Assembly (NCBI RefSeq): GCF_002557795.1
Contig: NZ_CP023777.1
Coordinates: 3,605,001-3,669,000 of the forward strand
Direction: 5' to 3'
Length of the DNA: 64,000 nt
Source of the DNA: Chitinophaga caeni
GTDB taxonomy: Bacteria; Bacteroidota; Bacteroidia; Chitinophagales; Chitinophagaceae
Position 1 is the stretch's first letter; every line of letters begins with the position of its first letter. A program made the position numbers and the translations under genes. Below are positions 7,289-15,009 of the stretch, piece after piece. The notes under the pieces are model-generated. The model saw only the letters and a list, made by a program, of their open reading frames with translations, was not told where the DNA came from and did not search any database.

Positions 7289-8595
7289 TAACCTTGCTGT
7301 CTCGAACACCCCCATTCAGTAGAAATAACTAAAAATAAACATTGTTTTCCGGCTGAAAATACTTTAAATGTACTTGAATTCCTTCCCTGGTCAAGGATAT
7401 AAGCGAAAGATGATACATTCACCCCCCCGCCAAGAGAACCCTGTAACTTCGCACCGTTGATAGCGAATGGTAGCTTGGCCATACAGTAGTAGAAAGGCCA
7501 GATCGAGCGATCAAATTGGTGGCCGTAATGGCCAATTTGTGCCCTTTTTTGGTACCTTTTTTGGGTAAACAAAAAAGTACAAGAAACGAGCAGATGGACA
7601 TTGAATCGAACTTTTGAGGCGACGATAATTTTTTCATTGAAAATTTAGTCGGACAATAATGTAATTTTATCATGAACAACCAGGTAACCTTGCTTTCTCG
7701 AACGCCCCATTCAGCAATGAAATAACTAAAAAATAAACATTGTTTTCCGACTAAAAATGCTATAAAGGTACTTGAATTCCTTACCTGGACAAGGATATTA
7801 AGCGAAGGATGATACATTCACCCCCCGCCAAGAGAACCGTGGAACTTCGCACTGTTGATAGCGAAGGGAAGCTTGGCCATACAGTAGTAGAAAGGCCGGA
7901 TCGAGCGATCAAATTGGCGGCCGTAATGGCCAATTTGTGCCCTTTTTTGGTACCTTTTTTGGGCAAGCAAAAAAGTACAAGAAACGAGCAGATGAACATT
8001 GGATCGAACTTTTGAGGCGACGATAATTTTTTCGTTGAAAATTTAGTCGGACAATAATGTAATTTTATCATGAATAACCGGGTAACCTTGCTGTCTCGAC
8101 CCCCCCCATTCAGTAATGAAATAACTAAAAATAAACATTGTTTTCCGGCTGAAAATACTTTAAATGTACTTGAATTCCTTCCCTGGTCATGGATATAAGC
8201 GAAGAATGATGCATTCACCCCCCGCCAAGAGAACCGTGGAACTTTGCACCGTTGATAACGAATAGTAGCTTGGCCATACAGTAGTAGAAAGGCCCGATCG
8301 AGCGATCAAATTGGTGGCCGTAATGGCCAATTTGTGCCCTTTTTTGGTACCTTTTTTGGGCAAGCAAAAAAGTACAAGAAACGAGCAGATGAACATTGGA
8401 TCGAACTTTTGAGGCGACGATAATTTTTTCATTGAAAATTTAGTCGGACAATAATGTAATTTTATCATGAATAACCAGGTAACCTTGCTGCCTCGAACGC
8501 CCCCATTCAGTAATGAAATAACTAAAAAATAAACATTGTTTTCCGGCTAGAAATGCTTTAAATGCACTTGAATCCCTTCCCTGGTCAAGGATATG
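7266..8595. repeat. Tandem array of MITE-like units, ~397-bp period, 3.3 copies
   Basis: The motif TAATTTTATCATGAA recurs at 7266, 7662, 8060 and 8457, giving periods of 396, 398 and 397 bp. Each period has a ~76-bp spacer followed by a ~321-bp MITE-like element: 7340-7661, 7738-8059, 8136-8456, and a truncated one at 8534 to about 8595. Elements begin CATTGTTTTCCG-type and end TTTAGTCGGACAATAATG, imperfect inverted ends. Inside are a GGCC hairpin (AAATTGG..GGCC/GGCCAATTT) and CTTTTTTG-GGCAAG-CAAAAAAG. Open frames of up to ~145 codons on the minus strand are repeated in every copy and look non-coding. No transposase gene is present. Confidence 0.9.
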
Positions 8596-8686
8596 TCAAG
8601 GCATTCATGCCTTACGAGTTTCAAACTCTATTGGCTTGAATGCCCGAATCGGCTATTGCCTTAATACATTGAAGTCCCATGGCTAT
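8596..8686. other. Short interval between repeat array and tilS stop
   Basis: After the truncated last repeat the sequence changes abruptly to unrelated DNA with a small palindrome, AAGGCAT-TC-ATGCCTT, near 8598-8613. No gene is seen. Confidence 0.4.
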
Positions 8687-10012
8687 TTATAAAGTATTAA
8701 AATGAACTTCCAAAATATCTTCCGTTTGATCTGTAATTCTGAAACGGTGATCGATCCTGTAACCCATTACCCAAACAATATGCGAACCGCTAACCAAAAC
8801 ATGCACCTGTTCTTTTTGTAACATCGATAGTTTTAGATCATGTAATAATTTGCTTACTTTTTTCTTCTTGTTCATCCCCAGGGGATAAAAATAATCGCCC
8901 TGCCGCCACCTGCGGATGACCAATGGGAATTTGATCTTGTCAATATCAAGCTGCGCCCGTTGGCTCTCCGTTGCAATATGTTCCGGCTTGGATTTCTGCT
9001 GCCATTGAATAGATGCAAAGTTGGTTTCGATACTCCCCTGCTTTTCATCGATTAGGTAATGGCTAATTGCCGGGTTAAGCCTCGGTGCAACGATCAACCA
9101 AGAACGATCGCGAATGATCCTGTAATCTTGAGTTTGCACGAATTTCCCTGTTTCCGATTCCAGTAAACCTAAGACCTGTGACAGTTGGTTGGAATTAATT
9201 TGGAATGGCTTGAAAAGTTCATAGGCAACGGTTTGCAAGGGTTCGGTCTTCTTCAATTTTAAGACCGGGATGAAATATTCCGTTCCCCTTTTTTCTATCA
9301 ATTTCGTGGTCAGTTGATTTACCGCTTCCCTGTATAACAATTCCGCTTCGCGGAACTTTTCAATGCTATTGCCGAAGTTTTGAACGGCGCCAGGGTGAAC
9401 CTCGTTTAGTAAGGGCAAGACCTGGTGACGGATAAAATTCCGTGTATACTTGTCCGTTAGATTGGAGCTGTCTTCTACAAATTCGATTTCATTTTTCGTA
9501 ACATACCCGAGTATTTGCTCGCGACTGGCAAATAATATCGGCCTAATAATATATCCTTGCTTTGGTAAGATGCCGTGCAGGCCAGCCATCCCGGTGCCTT
9601 TACATAGGTTTATGAGGACCGTTTCAACATTATCTTGCAAATGATGCGCCGTAGCGATCGCCTGGAAATCTCCCTGCCGCCTAATCTCTTCCAACCATTT
9701 ATAACGCAATTCACGCGCTGCAACTTGGATGGAAATTTTTCGTTCTTGAGAGTATGTTACCGTGTCAAATTTTGTTGTATAAATATTTATATTAAGCTTA
9801 GCTGCCAAAGATTGTACAAAGGCCTGGTCCCTTTCAGACTCCTCTTCCCTCAGTTGGAAATTACAGTGTGCCAGCTCGAACCGGATACCGGCTTGGTGAA
9901 ATAAATGTGCCATCACGCTAGAGTCGATTCCGCCGCTTACAGCGAGTAATACCGGCTTTGCACCCTGCAACAAATGCTCCTGCTTGATAAATGTTAAAAG
10001 TTCTTGTACCAA
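8687..10012 (-). CDS. tilS: tRNA(Ile)-lysidine synthetase TilS
   Basis: 441 residues. The N-type ATP-pyrophosphatase loop SGGIDSS lies at residues 26-32, followed by FELAHCNFQLREEESERDQAF, ATAHHLQDNVETVLINL and RPILFASREQI, all typical of TilS. A C-terminal substrate-recognition domain begins near residue 355 (FPLVIRRWRQGDYFYPLGM and KKKVSKLLHDLKL). The enzyme ligates lysine to C34 of the minor tRNA-Ile (CAU) so that it reads AUA. The start appears to be TTG at 10012 (MVQELLTFI); no in-frame ATG is found upstream. Confidence 0.96.
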   Translation of the reverse strand: MVQELLTFIKQEHLLQGAKPVLLAVSGGIDSSVMAHLFHQAGIRFELAHCNFQLREEESERDQAFVQSLAAKLNINIYTTKFDTVTYSQERKISIQVAARELRYKWLEEIRRQGDFQAIATAHHLQDNVETVLINLCKGTGMAGLHGILPKQGYIIRPILFASREQILGYVTKNEIEFVEDSSNLTDKYTRNFIRHQVLPLLNEVHPGAVQNFGNSIEKFREAELLYREAVNQLTTKLIEKRGTEYFIPVLKLKKTEPLQTVAYELFKPFQINSNQLSQVLGLLESETGKFVQTQDYRIIRDRSWLIVAPRLNPAISHYLIDEKQGSIETNFASIQWQQKSKPEHIATESQRAQLDIDKIKFPLVIRRWRQGDYFYPLGMNKKKKVSKLLHDLKLSMLQKEQVHVLVSGSHIVWVMGYRIDHRFRITDQTEDILEVHFNTL

Positions 10013-10076
10013 TCTTGAATAGTTTAATATTATTGTCCTGCTAGTTATAATGATATTTTGCTTGCTGCCGTCAATT

Positions 10077-10388
10077 TTAATAGGTCAGATCTTCGTAAGC
10101 TGCCAACAACTCATTATAGGTATGCATCTCCTTTTGTTCTTTTGCGATTTGCATTCCCTTTTCATAAATACTGATGGCATCTTCATTTTTCCCCTGCCTC
10201 TCAAGTAATTTCCCGAGGTGATAATAAGAACCCACATACGTTGGATCTTCCGCCAGTATCTCATCAAACAAAACATGGGCGGCGCCATCATCATCCAGTT
10301 TAATATATTCTAATGCCAATGCATGTTTGAGAAAACTGTCTTTCGGACTTTCCGCGAGGAACGCTTTTAATTTATCTATTCTTTCCAT
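10077..10388 (-). CDS. Small tetratricopeptide-repeat protein
   Basis: 103 residues from the ATG at 10388 (MERIDKLKAF); an in-frame start at 10418 would add ten residues but is less conserved-looking. The protein contains about two TPR units: residues ~20-50 (FLKHALALEYIKLDDDGAA) and ~55-90 (SYYHLGKLLERQGKNEDAIS followed by IYEKGMQIA), with the TPR signature residues Leu, Gly, Tyr and Ala in register. Probably a cytoplasmic protein-protein adaptor; no partner can be named. Divergent from etfB. Confidence 0.8.
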   Translation of the reverse strand: MERIDKLKAFLAESPKDSFLKHALALEYIKLDDDGAAHVLFDEILAEDPTYVGSYYHLGKLLERQGKNEDAISIYEKGMQIAKEQKEMHTYNELLAAYEDLTY

Positions 10389-10460
10389 ACAAATTTTATA
10401 TGCTTTCATGAAAACCAAGCAAGATGTTAAAAGTTATCACTTTCAATTCATTACCGATGG

Positions 10461-10487
10461 TTTGCGTACTTTATTTAAATATATTTG
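10461..10487 (+). promoter_or_regulatory. Putative etfBA promoter
   Basis: TTTG at 10461-10464 and TATATTTG at 10480-10487 match the Bacteroidota -33/-7 boxes, though the 15-nt spacing is somewhat short. The predicted transcript would begin near 10493, which supports the etfB start at 10525 and excludes the open-frame extension beginning at 10327. Confidence 0.5.
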
Positions 10488-10524
10488 CTTATACCGCTTT
10501 TTTCAAAATAAACCCGTTCAGGAT

Positions 10525-11265
10525 ATGAAGATTTTAGTTTGTATAAGTAAAACACCAGACACTACTGCAAAAATAGCTTTCACCGACAACAACACGAAAT
10601 TCAATGAGGCCGGTGTAACCTATATTATTAATCCTTATGATGAATGGTATGCTTTGGTGCGCGCGTTGGAATTAAAAGAAAAGCTGGGAGGTACTGTGCA
10701 CCTGGTTACCGTGGGAGGAGCTGATACAGAGCCCATTATTAGGAAGGCTTTGGCTCTTGGTGGCGATGAGGCTTTCCGTATTAACGGGGATAGCCAGGAT
10801 AGCTTTTATATCGCTTCCCAAATTGCTGAACATGCGAAAAATGAGCAATACGATATCATATTTACCGGTAAAGAAACGATTGACTATAACGGTTCCAGCA
10901 TCGGGGGCCTGGTGGCCGGCTTGCTGGATTTGCCATTCGTATCGATAGCGGCCAAGTTTGAATTGGATGGAAACCAAGCCACGGTAAACCGCGAAATTGA
11001 AGGCGGTGAAGAAATTTGCACGGTTCAATTGCCGGTGGTCGTGTCTTGCCAGAAAGGAATGGCAGAAGCAAGAATACCCAATATGAGGGGGATTATGGCC
11101 GCCAGGACAAAGCCTTTGAAAGTTGTAGAACCCGTTGCCGTAGAGAACCTAACCGAAGTCGTAAGTTTTGAATTACCGCCTGCTAAAGCCGGTGTGAAAA
11201 TGATCAATCCAGATAACGTGGAAGAACTTGTGAAGTTGTTACATGACGAAGCAAAGGTCATTTAA
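10525..11265 (+). CDS. etfB: Electron transfer flavoprotein, beta subunit
   Basis: 246 residues from the ATG at 10525. Opening MKILVCISKTPDTTAKIAF and ALELKEKLGGTVHLVTVG, GADTEPIIRKALALGGDEA, FTGKETIDYNGSSIGGLVAG and the AMP-site region PVVVSCQKGMAEARIPNMRG are hallmarks of EtfB. With EtfA it carries electrons from acyl-CoA and other dehydrogenases to ETF-quinone oxidoreductase or, in bifurcating systems, to other acceptors. The in-frame extension back to 10327 overlaps the promoter and the TPR gene and has no ETF similarity. It is followed 59 bp later by etfA. Confidence 0.97.
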   Translation: MKILVCISKTPDTTAKIAFTDNNTKFNEAGVTYIINPYDEWYALVRALELKEKLGGTVHLVTVGGADTEPIIRKALALGGDEAFRINGDSQDSFYIASQIAEHAKNEQYDIIFTGKETIDYNGSSIGGLVAGLLDLPFVSIAAKFELDGNQATVNREIEGGEEICTVQLPVVVSCQKGMAEARIPNMRGIMAARTKPLKVVEPVAVENLTEVVSFELPPAKAGVKMINPDNVEELVKLLHDEAKVI

Positions 11266-11324
11266 CCAGGCTGGTATCAAGGCAACAGGTAAACAAAATT
11301 CTAAACTTTTTCAAGATATTTAAT

Positions 11325-12299
11325 ATGTCCGTTATAGTATTTGCAGATCAACAACAAGGAAAGATAAAAAAGGCCGCGCAAGAGGCCGTGGAATATGCAG
11401 CGAAAGTAGCTGCGCAACTGGGCACAGATGTTTCCGCCGTAGTAGTTGGAGAAGTTGCTAACGAGGAGTTGACCGGCCTGGGTAAACATGGCGCCAAGAA
11501 AGTATTACATGTGGCAGACGCCCGCCTAAATGAAATAGAACCGGGTGTATGCGCTAAGATTTTAGCGGAAGCCGTTAACCAGGAAAGCGCAAGCGTTGTT
11601 ATTTTTACGCACAATTTCTCCGGGAAAGCCATCGCGCCGATCTTATCCGCCAAACTGAAAGCGGGTTTGGTTACCGGGGCCATTTCACTACCCGATACTG
11701 CTAGCGGTTTCGTAGTAAAGAAATCGGTATTTTCAGGTAAAGCTTTCGCGAATGTTAATATCAGCTCGGATAAGAAAATTGTGTCCGTAATGCCGAATAC
11801 CTTTAACCTGGAACCAGGTACCGCTACCGCGGATGTGGCTACTTTCAGCCCGTCTATCAGCGATGCCGACTTCAAGATAAAAATGGTAAAGGTAGAAACG
11901 GTAGAAGGCGAAATACCATTAACGGAAGCGGAGATCATCGTAAGCGGGGGAAGAGGCTTAAAAGGACCAGAAAACTGGGGTTTGGTGGAAGATTTGGCCC
12001 ATGTGTTGGGTGCTGCAACAGCTTGTTCCCGCCCGGTAGCAGATTCCGGCTGGAGGCCGCATCATGAGCACGTAGGGCAAACGGGCTTGACCGTAAGGCC
12101 TAACCTGTATATCGCGATCGGTATTTCAGGGGCGATCCAGCATTTGGCTGGCGTTAACGGTAGTAAAGTGATCGTTGTGATCAATAAAGACCCGGAAGCG
12201 CCGTTCTTCAAGGCGGCAGACTATGGTATCGTGGGCGACGCATTCGAAGTCGTTCCTAAGCTAACGGAAGCCTTGAAGGCATACAAAGCGAATCAATAG
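11325..12299 (+). CDS. etfA: Electron transfer flavoprotein, alpha subunit
   Basis: 324 residues. The N-terminal domain (1-190) has the ETF fold; the C-terminal FAD domain shows IIVSGGRGLKGPENWGLVED, ATACSRPVADSGWRPHHEHV, GQTGLTVRPNLYIAIGISGA and HLAGVNGSKVIVVINKDPEA with PFF, the classical FAD-binding signature. Forms the heterodimer with EtfB in the cytoplasm. Downstream, a hairpin at 12322-12366 probably ends the etfBA transcript. Confidence 0.97.
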   Translation: MSVIVFADQQQGKIKKAAQEAVEYAAKVAAQLGTDVSAVVVGEVANEELTGLGKHGAKKVLHVADARLNEIEPGVCAKILAEAVNQESASVVIFTHNFSGKAIAPILSAKLKAGLVTGAISLPDTASGFVVKKSVFSGKAFANVNISSDKKIVSVMPNTFNLEPGTATADVATFSPSISDADFKIKMVKVETVEGEIPLTEAEIIVSGGRGLKGPENWGLVEDLAHVLGAATACSRPVADSGWRPHHEHVGQTGLTVRPNLYIAIGISGAIQHLAGVNGSKVIVVINKDPEAPFFKAADYGIVGDAFEVVPKLTEALKAYKANQ

Positions 12300-12321
12300 A
12301 CTGATTTATCATAACTTTTCT

Positions 12322-12370
12322 GCCCTTGCCGGGTTGTATTCTAAAAGATGCAGGTTTGGCAAGGGCTTAT
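12322..12370 (+). terminator. Probable terminator of etfBA
   Basis: Inverted repeat GCCCTTGCC (12322-12330) / GGCAAGGGC (12358-12366) with a 27-nt loop, followed by TTATTCTTT. The long loop and imperfect T-tract make it weaker than the other terminators here. Confidence 0.5.
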
Positions 12371-12470
12371 TCTTTGTAATTAGATTGCATGACGTTTTTT
12401 AGAATACGATAAATTTTCTAACTTCACGTTTCTACACAGAATAAACCTTCAGCGCTAACGCATTGATAGT

Positions 12471-13079
12471 ATGAGAAAAATAGAATTGGAAATAGTTGCT
12501 TTGTCGCATAGCATTACACAGACGCATTCTTATGCAGTGGTGTTGGGAGAAGTTAACGGTTTAAGGCGTTTGCCAATCGTGATCGGTGGCTTCGAAGCAC
12601 AGGCAATTGCAGTTGCATTGGAAAAAATGCAGCCAAGCAGGCCGCTTACCCACGACCTTATGAAGAATTTCATGAATGCATTCAGCATAGAGTTGCACGA
12701 AGTCGTAATCAGTAACCTGCAAGAAGGTATCTTTTATGCCAAGTTAATCTGTTCCAATAACGACGATACTATCGAGATCGATTCCCGCACTTCCGATGCC
12801 TTGGCCTTAGCCGTTCGATTCGGTTGCCCGATTTATACTTATGAAAATATCCTGAATAGCGCCGGCATCCTGCTGGAAGATCCAACAGGTAAAAAAGTGG
12901 CTAAATCTGCTACCGGAACTGCTTCCATCTCCGAACATGACCGTTCCGGAACCGAGGATAACCTCAATGCTATGAGCCTGGAAGAATTAAATACCTTGTT
13001 ACAGGAAGTGTTGGAGCAGGAAGATTATATCAGGGCTATCGCGATCCGTGACGAAATCAACAGCCGGAAAAGCCAATAA
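12471..13079 (+). CDS. Bifunctional nuclease domain protein (DUF151) with C-terminal UVR motif
   Basis: 202 residues. Residues ~5-130 form the bifunctional nuclease (BFN/DUF151) domain: VVLGEVNGLRRLPIVIGGFE, AQAIAVALEKMQPSRPLTHD, and the region with SRTSDALALAVRFGCPIYTY. A low-complexity linker rich in Ser/Thr/Gly follows, then a UvrB/UvrC-type helical hairpin at ~167-200 (MSLEELNTLLQEVLEQEDYI, RAIAIRDEINSRK). This two-part layout is standard for Bacteroidota homologues. RNase/DNase activity is known for plant and Mycobacterium relatives; the bacterial role is unclear, perhaps DNA repair or RNA metabolism. Confidence 0.88.
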   Translation: MRKIELEIVALSHSITQTHSYAVVLGEVNGLRRLPIVIGGFEAQAIAVALEKMQPSRPLTHDLMKNFMNAFSIELHEVVISNLQEGIFYAKLICSNNDDTIEIDSRTSDALALAVRFGCPIYTYENILNSAGILLEDPTGKKVAKSATGTASISEHDRSGTEDNLNAMSLEELNTLLQEVLEQEDYIRAIAIRDEINSRKSQ

Positions 13080-13178
13080 CACGCGTTTCATTTACTTACT
13101 TTTATTTATTAATTGGATATACGCCCGGTTCGCTATAAGTAAACCGGATATGTTTTATATTGCCTTGAATTACGTATC

Positions 13179-13991
13179 ATGATAGCTTTCCCAAACTGTA
13201 AGATCAACCTGGGCCTGCACGTTTTAAATAAACGTGTTGATGGGTTTCACGATCTTGAAACGGTTTTTTTACCGCTAGCTTTGAAAGATGTTTTGGAAAT
13301 TATTACGGCCGATAAGCTAACTTTCACCATGACCGGGATTAACATCCCCGGCAGCGCCGATGATAATCTTTGCTTGTCAGCCTACCGCTTATTAAAACGG
13401 GACTTCCCCCTTTTACCGCCCGTTCATATCCATTTACATAAGGTGATTCCTACCGGGGCCGGTCTTGGAGGCGGCTCATCAGATGCAGCATTCACGTTGA
13501 AGTTATTGAACGAAAAGTACCACCTCGGCATACGGCAGGAAACTTTACTGCAATATGCCGCGCAACTAGGGAGCGATTGTGCTTTCTTTATTGAGAATAC
13601 ACCTTGTTATGCAACCGGTCGCGGCGAGATATTAGAACCATTAGCGGTTGATTTATCTGCATATCAATTTTTGTTGGTACATCCAGGGATACATGTAAAT
13701 ACAGGTTGGGCATTCGGTCAATTATCACCTGGTAAGCCGGGGCACTCTTTGAGGGAAGTAAATTTTAAGGATGTACAGGATTATAAGGGCAAAGTTTCCA
13801 ATGATTTCGAAGCCGCGGTATTCCAGGCGCACCCGGAGATAGCGGCTATTAAGGAACAGATGTATGCAACGGGAGCGTTATATGCAAGTATGAGTGGAAG
13901 TGGTTCAGCCGTGTACGGCATTTATGAGAAGGGCAAAAAAATAACCGGCCTCTTTTCGGAAACCGGTTACAGCGTATTTAGAATTAGTTAA
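13179..13991 (+). CDS. ispE: 4-(cytidine 5'-diphospho)-2-C-methyl-D-erythritol kinase IspE
   Basis: 270 residues, GHMP kinase family. Opening AFPNCKINLGLHVLNKRVDG with the catalytic Lys8, the ATP loop PTGAGLGGGSSDAAF (91-105), LGSDCAFFIENTPCYATGRG containing the catalytic Asp, and the C-terminal MSGSGSAVYGI. It phosphorylates CDP-methylerythritol in the MEP pathway, so this organism makes isoprenoids by the non-mevalonate route. Starts at the only sensible ATG; converges on rplT with an 11-bp gap. Confidence 0.97.
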   Translation: MIAFPNCKINLGLHVLNKRVDGFHDLETVFLPLALKDVLEIITADKLTFTMTGINIPGSADDNLCLSAYRLLKRDFPLLPPVHIHLHKVIPTGAGLGGGSSDAAFTLKLLNEKYHLGIRQETLLQYAAQLGSDCAFFIENTPCYATGRGEILEPLAVDLSAYQFLLVHPGIHVNTGWAFGQLSPGKPGHSLREVNFKDVQDYKGKVSNDFEAAVFQAHPEIAAIKEQMYATGALYASMSGSGSAVYGIYEKGKKITGLFSETGYSVFRIS

Positions 13992-14002
13992 ACGCTAAGG
14001 AC

Positions 14003-14347
14003 TTACTTTACAGAAGCAACGAGGCTTTTGAAAGTTTCTGGTTCATTCATAGCCAAGTCAGCTAATACTTTCCTGTTAAGATCAATATTCTTTTCAGAAA
14101 GTTTGTGAATGAACTCGGAGTATTTCATACCTTCCGCTCTAACTGCCGCGTTGATACGGGCGATCCAGAGCTGACGGTAATCTCTCTTCTTCAATTTACG
14201 ACCTACATAACTGTAAGTTAAACCTTTTTCAAGAACGTTCTTTGCTACGGTGTAAACATTCTTTCTTTTGCCATAGAAGCCTTTCGCTTGCTTCAAGATT
14301 TTCTTTCTTCTGGCCCTAGACGCAACTGCGTTTACGGAACGAGGCAT
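14003..14347 (-). CDS. rplT: 50S ribosomal protein L20
   Basis: 114 residues, full length. [60 protein letters not shown] and the rest match bL20 along its length. It binds 23S rRNA early in 50S assembly and, in enterobacteria, represses its own operon. It sits 32 bp behind rpmI as expected, but thrS-infC, which usually precede this pair, are about 27 kb away. Confidence 0.98.
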   Translation of the reverse strand: MPRSVNAVASRARRKKILKQAKGFYGKRKNVYTVAKNVLEKGLTYSYVGRKLKKRDYRQLWIARINAAVRAEGMKYSEFIHKLSEKNIDLNRKVLADLAMNEPETFKSLVASVK

Positions 14348-14379
14348 ATAATGCTGTTTTTAAATGTGTTAAAAATTAA

Positions 14380-14577
14380 TTAACGGAGGCGGAGCAACCT
14401 TTTAACCATGTTCAGGTTTGCATCACTTACCAAGCTGCTTCCTCTCAGGTGGCGCTTTCTTTTAGTGGCTTTTTTAGTCAACAAGTGACTTTTAAAAGCT
14501 TTCGGGCGCTTAATATTTCCGCTTCCGGTCACTTTAAACGTCTTTTTAGCACGGGAATGAGTCTTTACTTTGGGCAT
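14380..14577 (-). CDS. rpmI: 50S ribosomal protein L35
   Basis: 65 residues: [40 protein letters not shown] and a C-terminal MVKRLLRLR, the full bL35 sequence. First gene of an rpmI-rplT pair with its own putative promoter at 14598-14605. infC, the usual upstream neighbour, is not here. Confidence 0.97.
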   Translation of the reverse strand: MPKVKTHSRAKKTFKVTGSGNIKRPKAFKSHLLTKKATKRKRHLRGSSLVSDANLNMVKRLLRLR

Positions 14578-14597
14578 CTTACATCAAATTTGGTCTG

Positions 14598-14605
14598 CAA
14601 AGGTA
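14598..14605 (-). promoter_or_regulatory. Putative -7 element (TACCTTTG) of rpmI-rplT
   Basis: On the minus strand TACCTTTG matches TAnnTTTG exactly, 20 nt before the rpmI ATG. A TTTG -33 box is not clear. It would let rpmI-rplT be expressed independently of infC. Confidence 0.5.
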
Positions 14606-15009
14606 GGGAATGTTTTTAATATAACCCACACTCTGCTTAAAATATTTCTTTATGCTCGCAAATTTCTATAAAAAAGTTTAAAATCACAATCAATAATTAA
14701 TATATTGATACTCAATTACCATATTCCTATATCCATATCATATTAATATTAGTTATAGTATTAGGTTAAAAACATATTTGTTTAATTGCCATATTATTAT
14801 TAATTTTAATTTTAGATTGTCGAAAAATTGAACCATATCGAGTAAACCAATTACCTATGAAGACTATTTACACCACTGAATGTCAGGGTTTTGTATGCCC
14901 TATCCTGTATTGTCGATCGCAAACCTTTTTCTCATGGGGGGATCCCTTTACCCATTAATCCCATCCCCTCTATTCCGCTCAGAATTTTTCTAAAGAAATT
15001 ATTGGCTAA
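14606..15009. other. AT-rich intergenic region upstream of the giant gene
   Basis: About 400 bp, very AT-rich from 14640 to 14830 with imperfect repeats of TAATATTAG/ATATTATTA type, then more mixed sequence before the ATG at 15010. No gene is seen. A one-mismatch -7 box (CATATTTG) occurs near 14774-14781, but no convincing promoter can be named. It must hold the control region of the 20.7-kb gene. Confidence 0.45.

Noticed and set aside
7246-8468. Minus-strand frames of 90-145 codons in the tandem repeat array (with LFCLPKKGTKKGHKLAIT-like peptides)
   Set aside because: The same frames recur in each repeat copy and in the solo MITE, have no recognisable domain or start context, and reflect the repeat DNA rather than a gene family.
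7266-8595. CRISPR array
   Set aside because: The repeat period is ~397 bp with conserved spacers; there are no short direct repeats with unique spacers and no cas genes.
10327-10524. N-terminal extension of etfB
   Set aside because: It overlaps the divergent TPR gene and the promoter at 10461-10487 and lacks similarity to EtfB; the start at 10525 fits the family.
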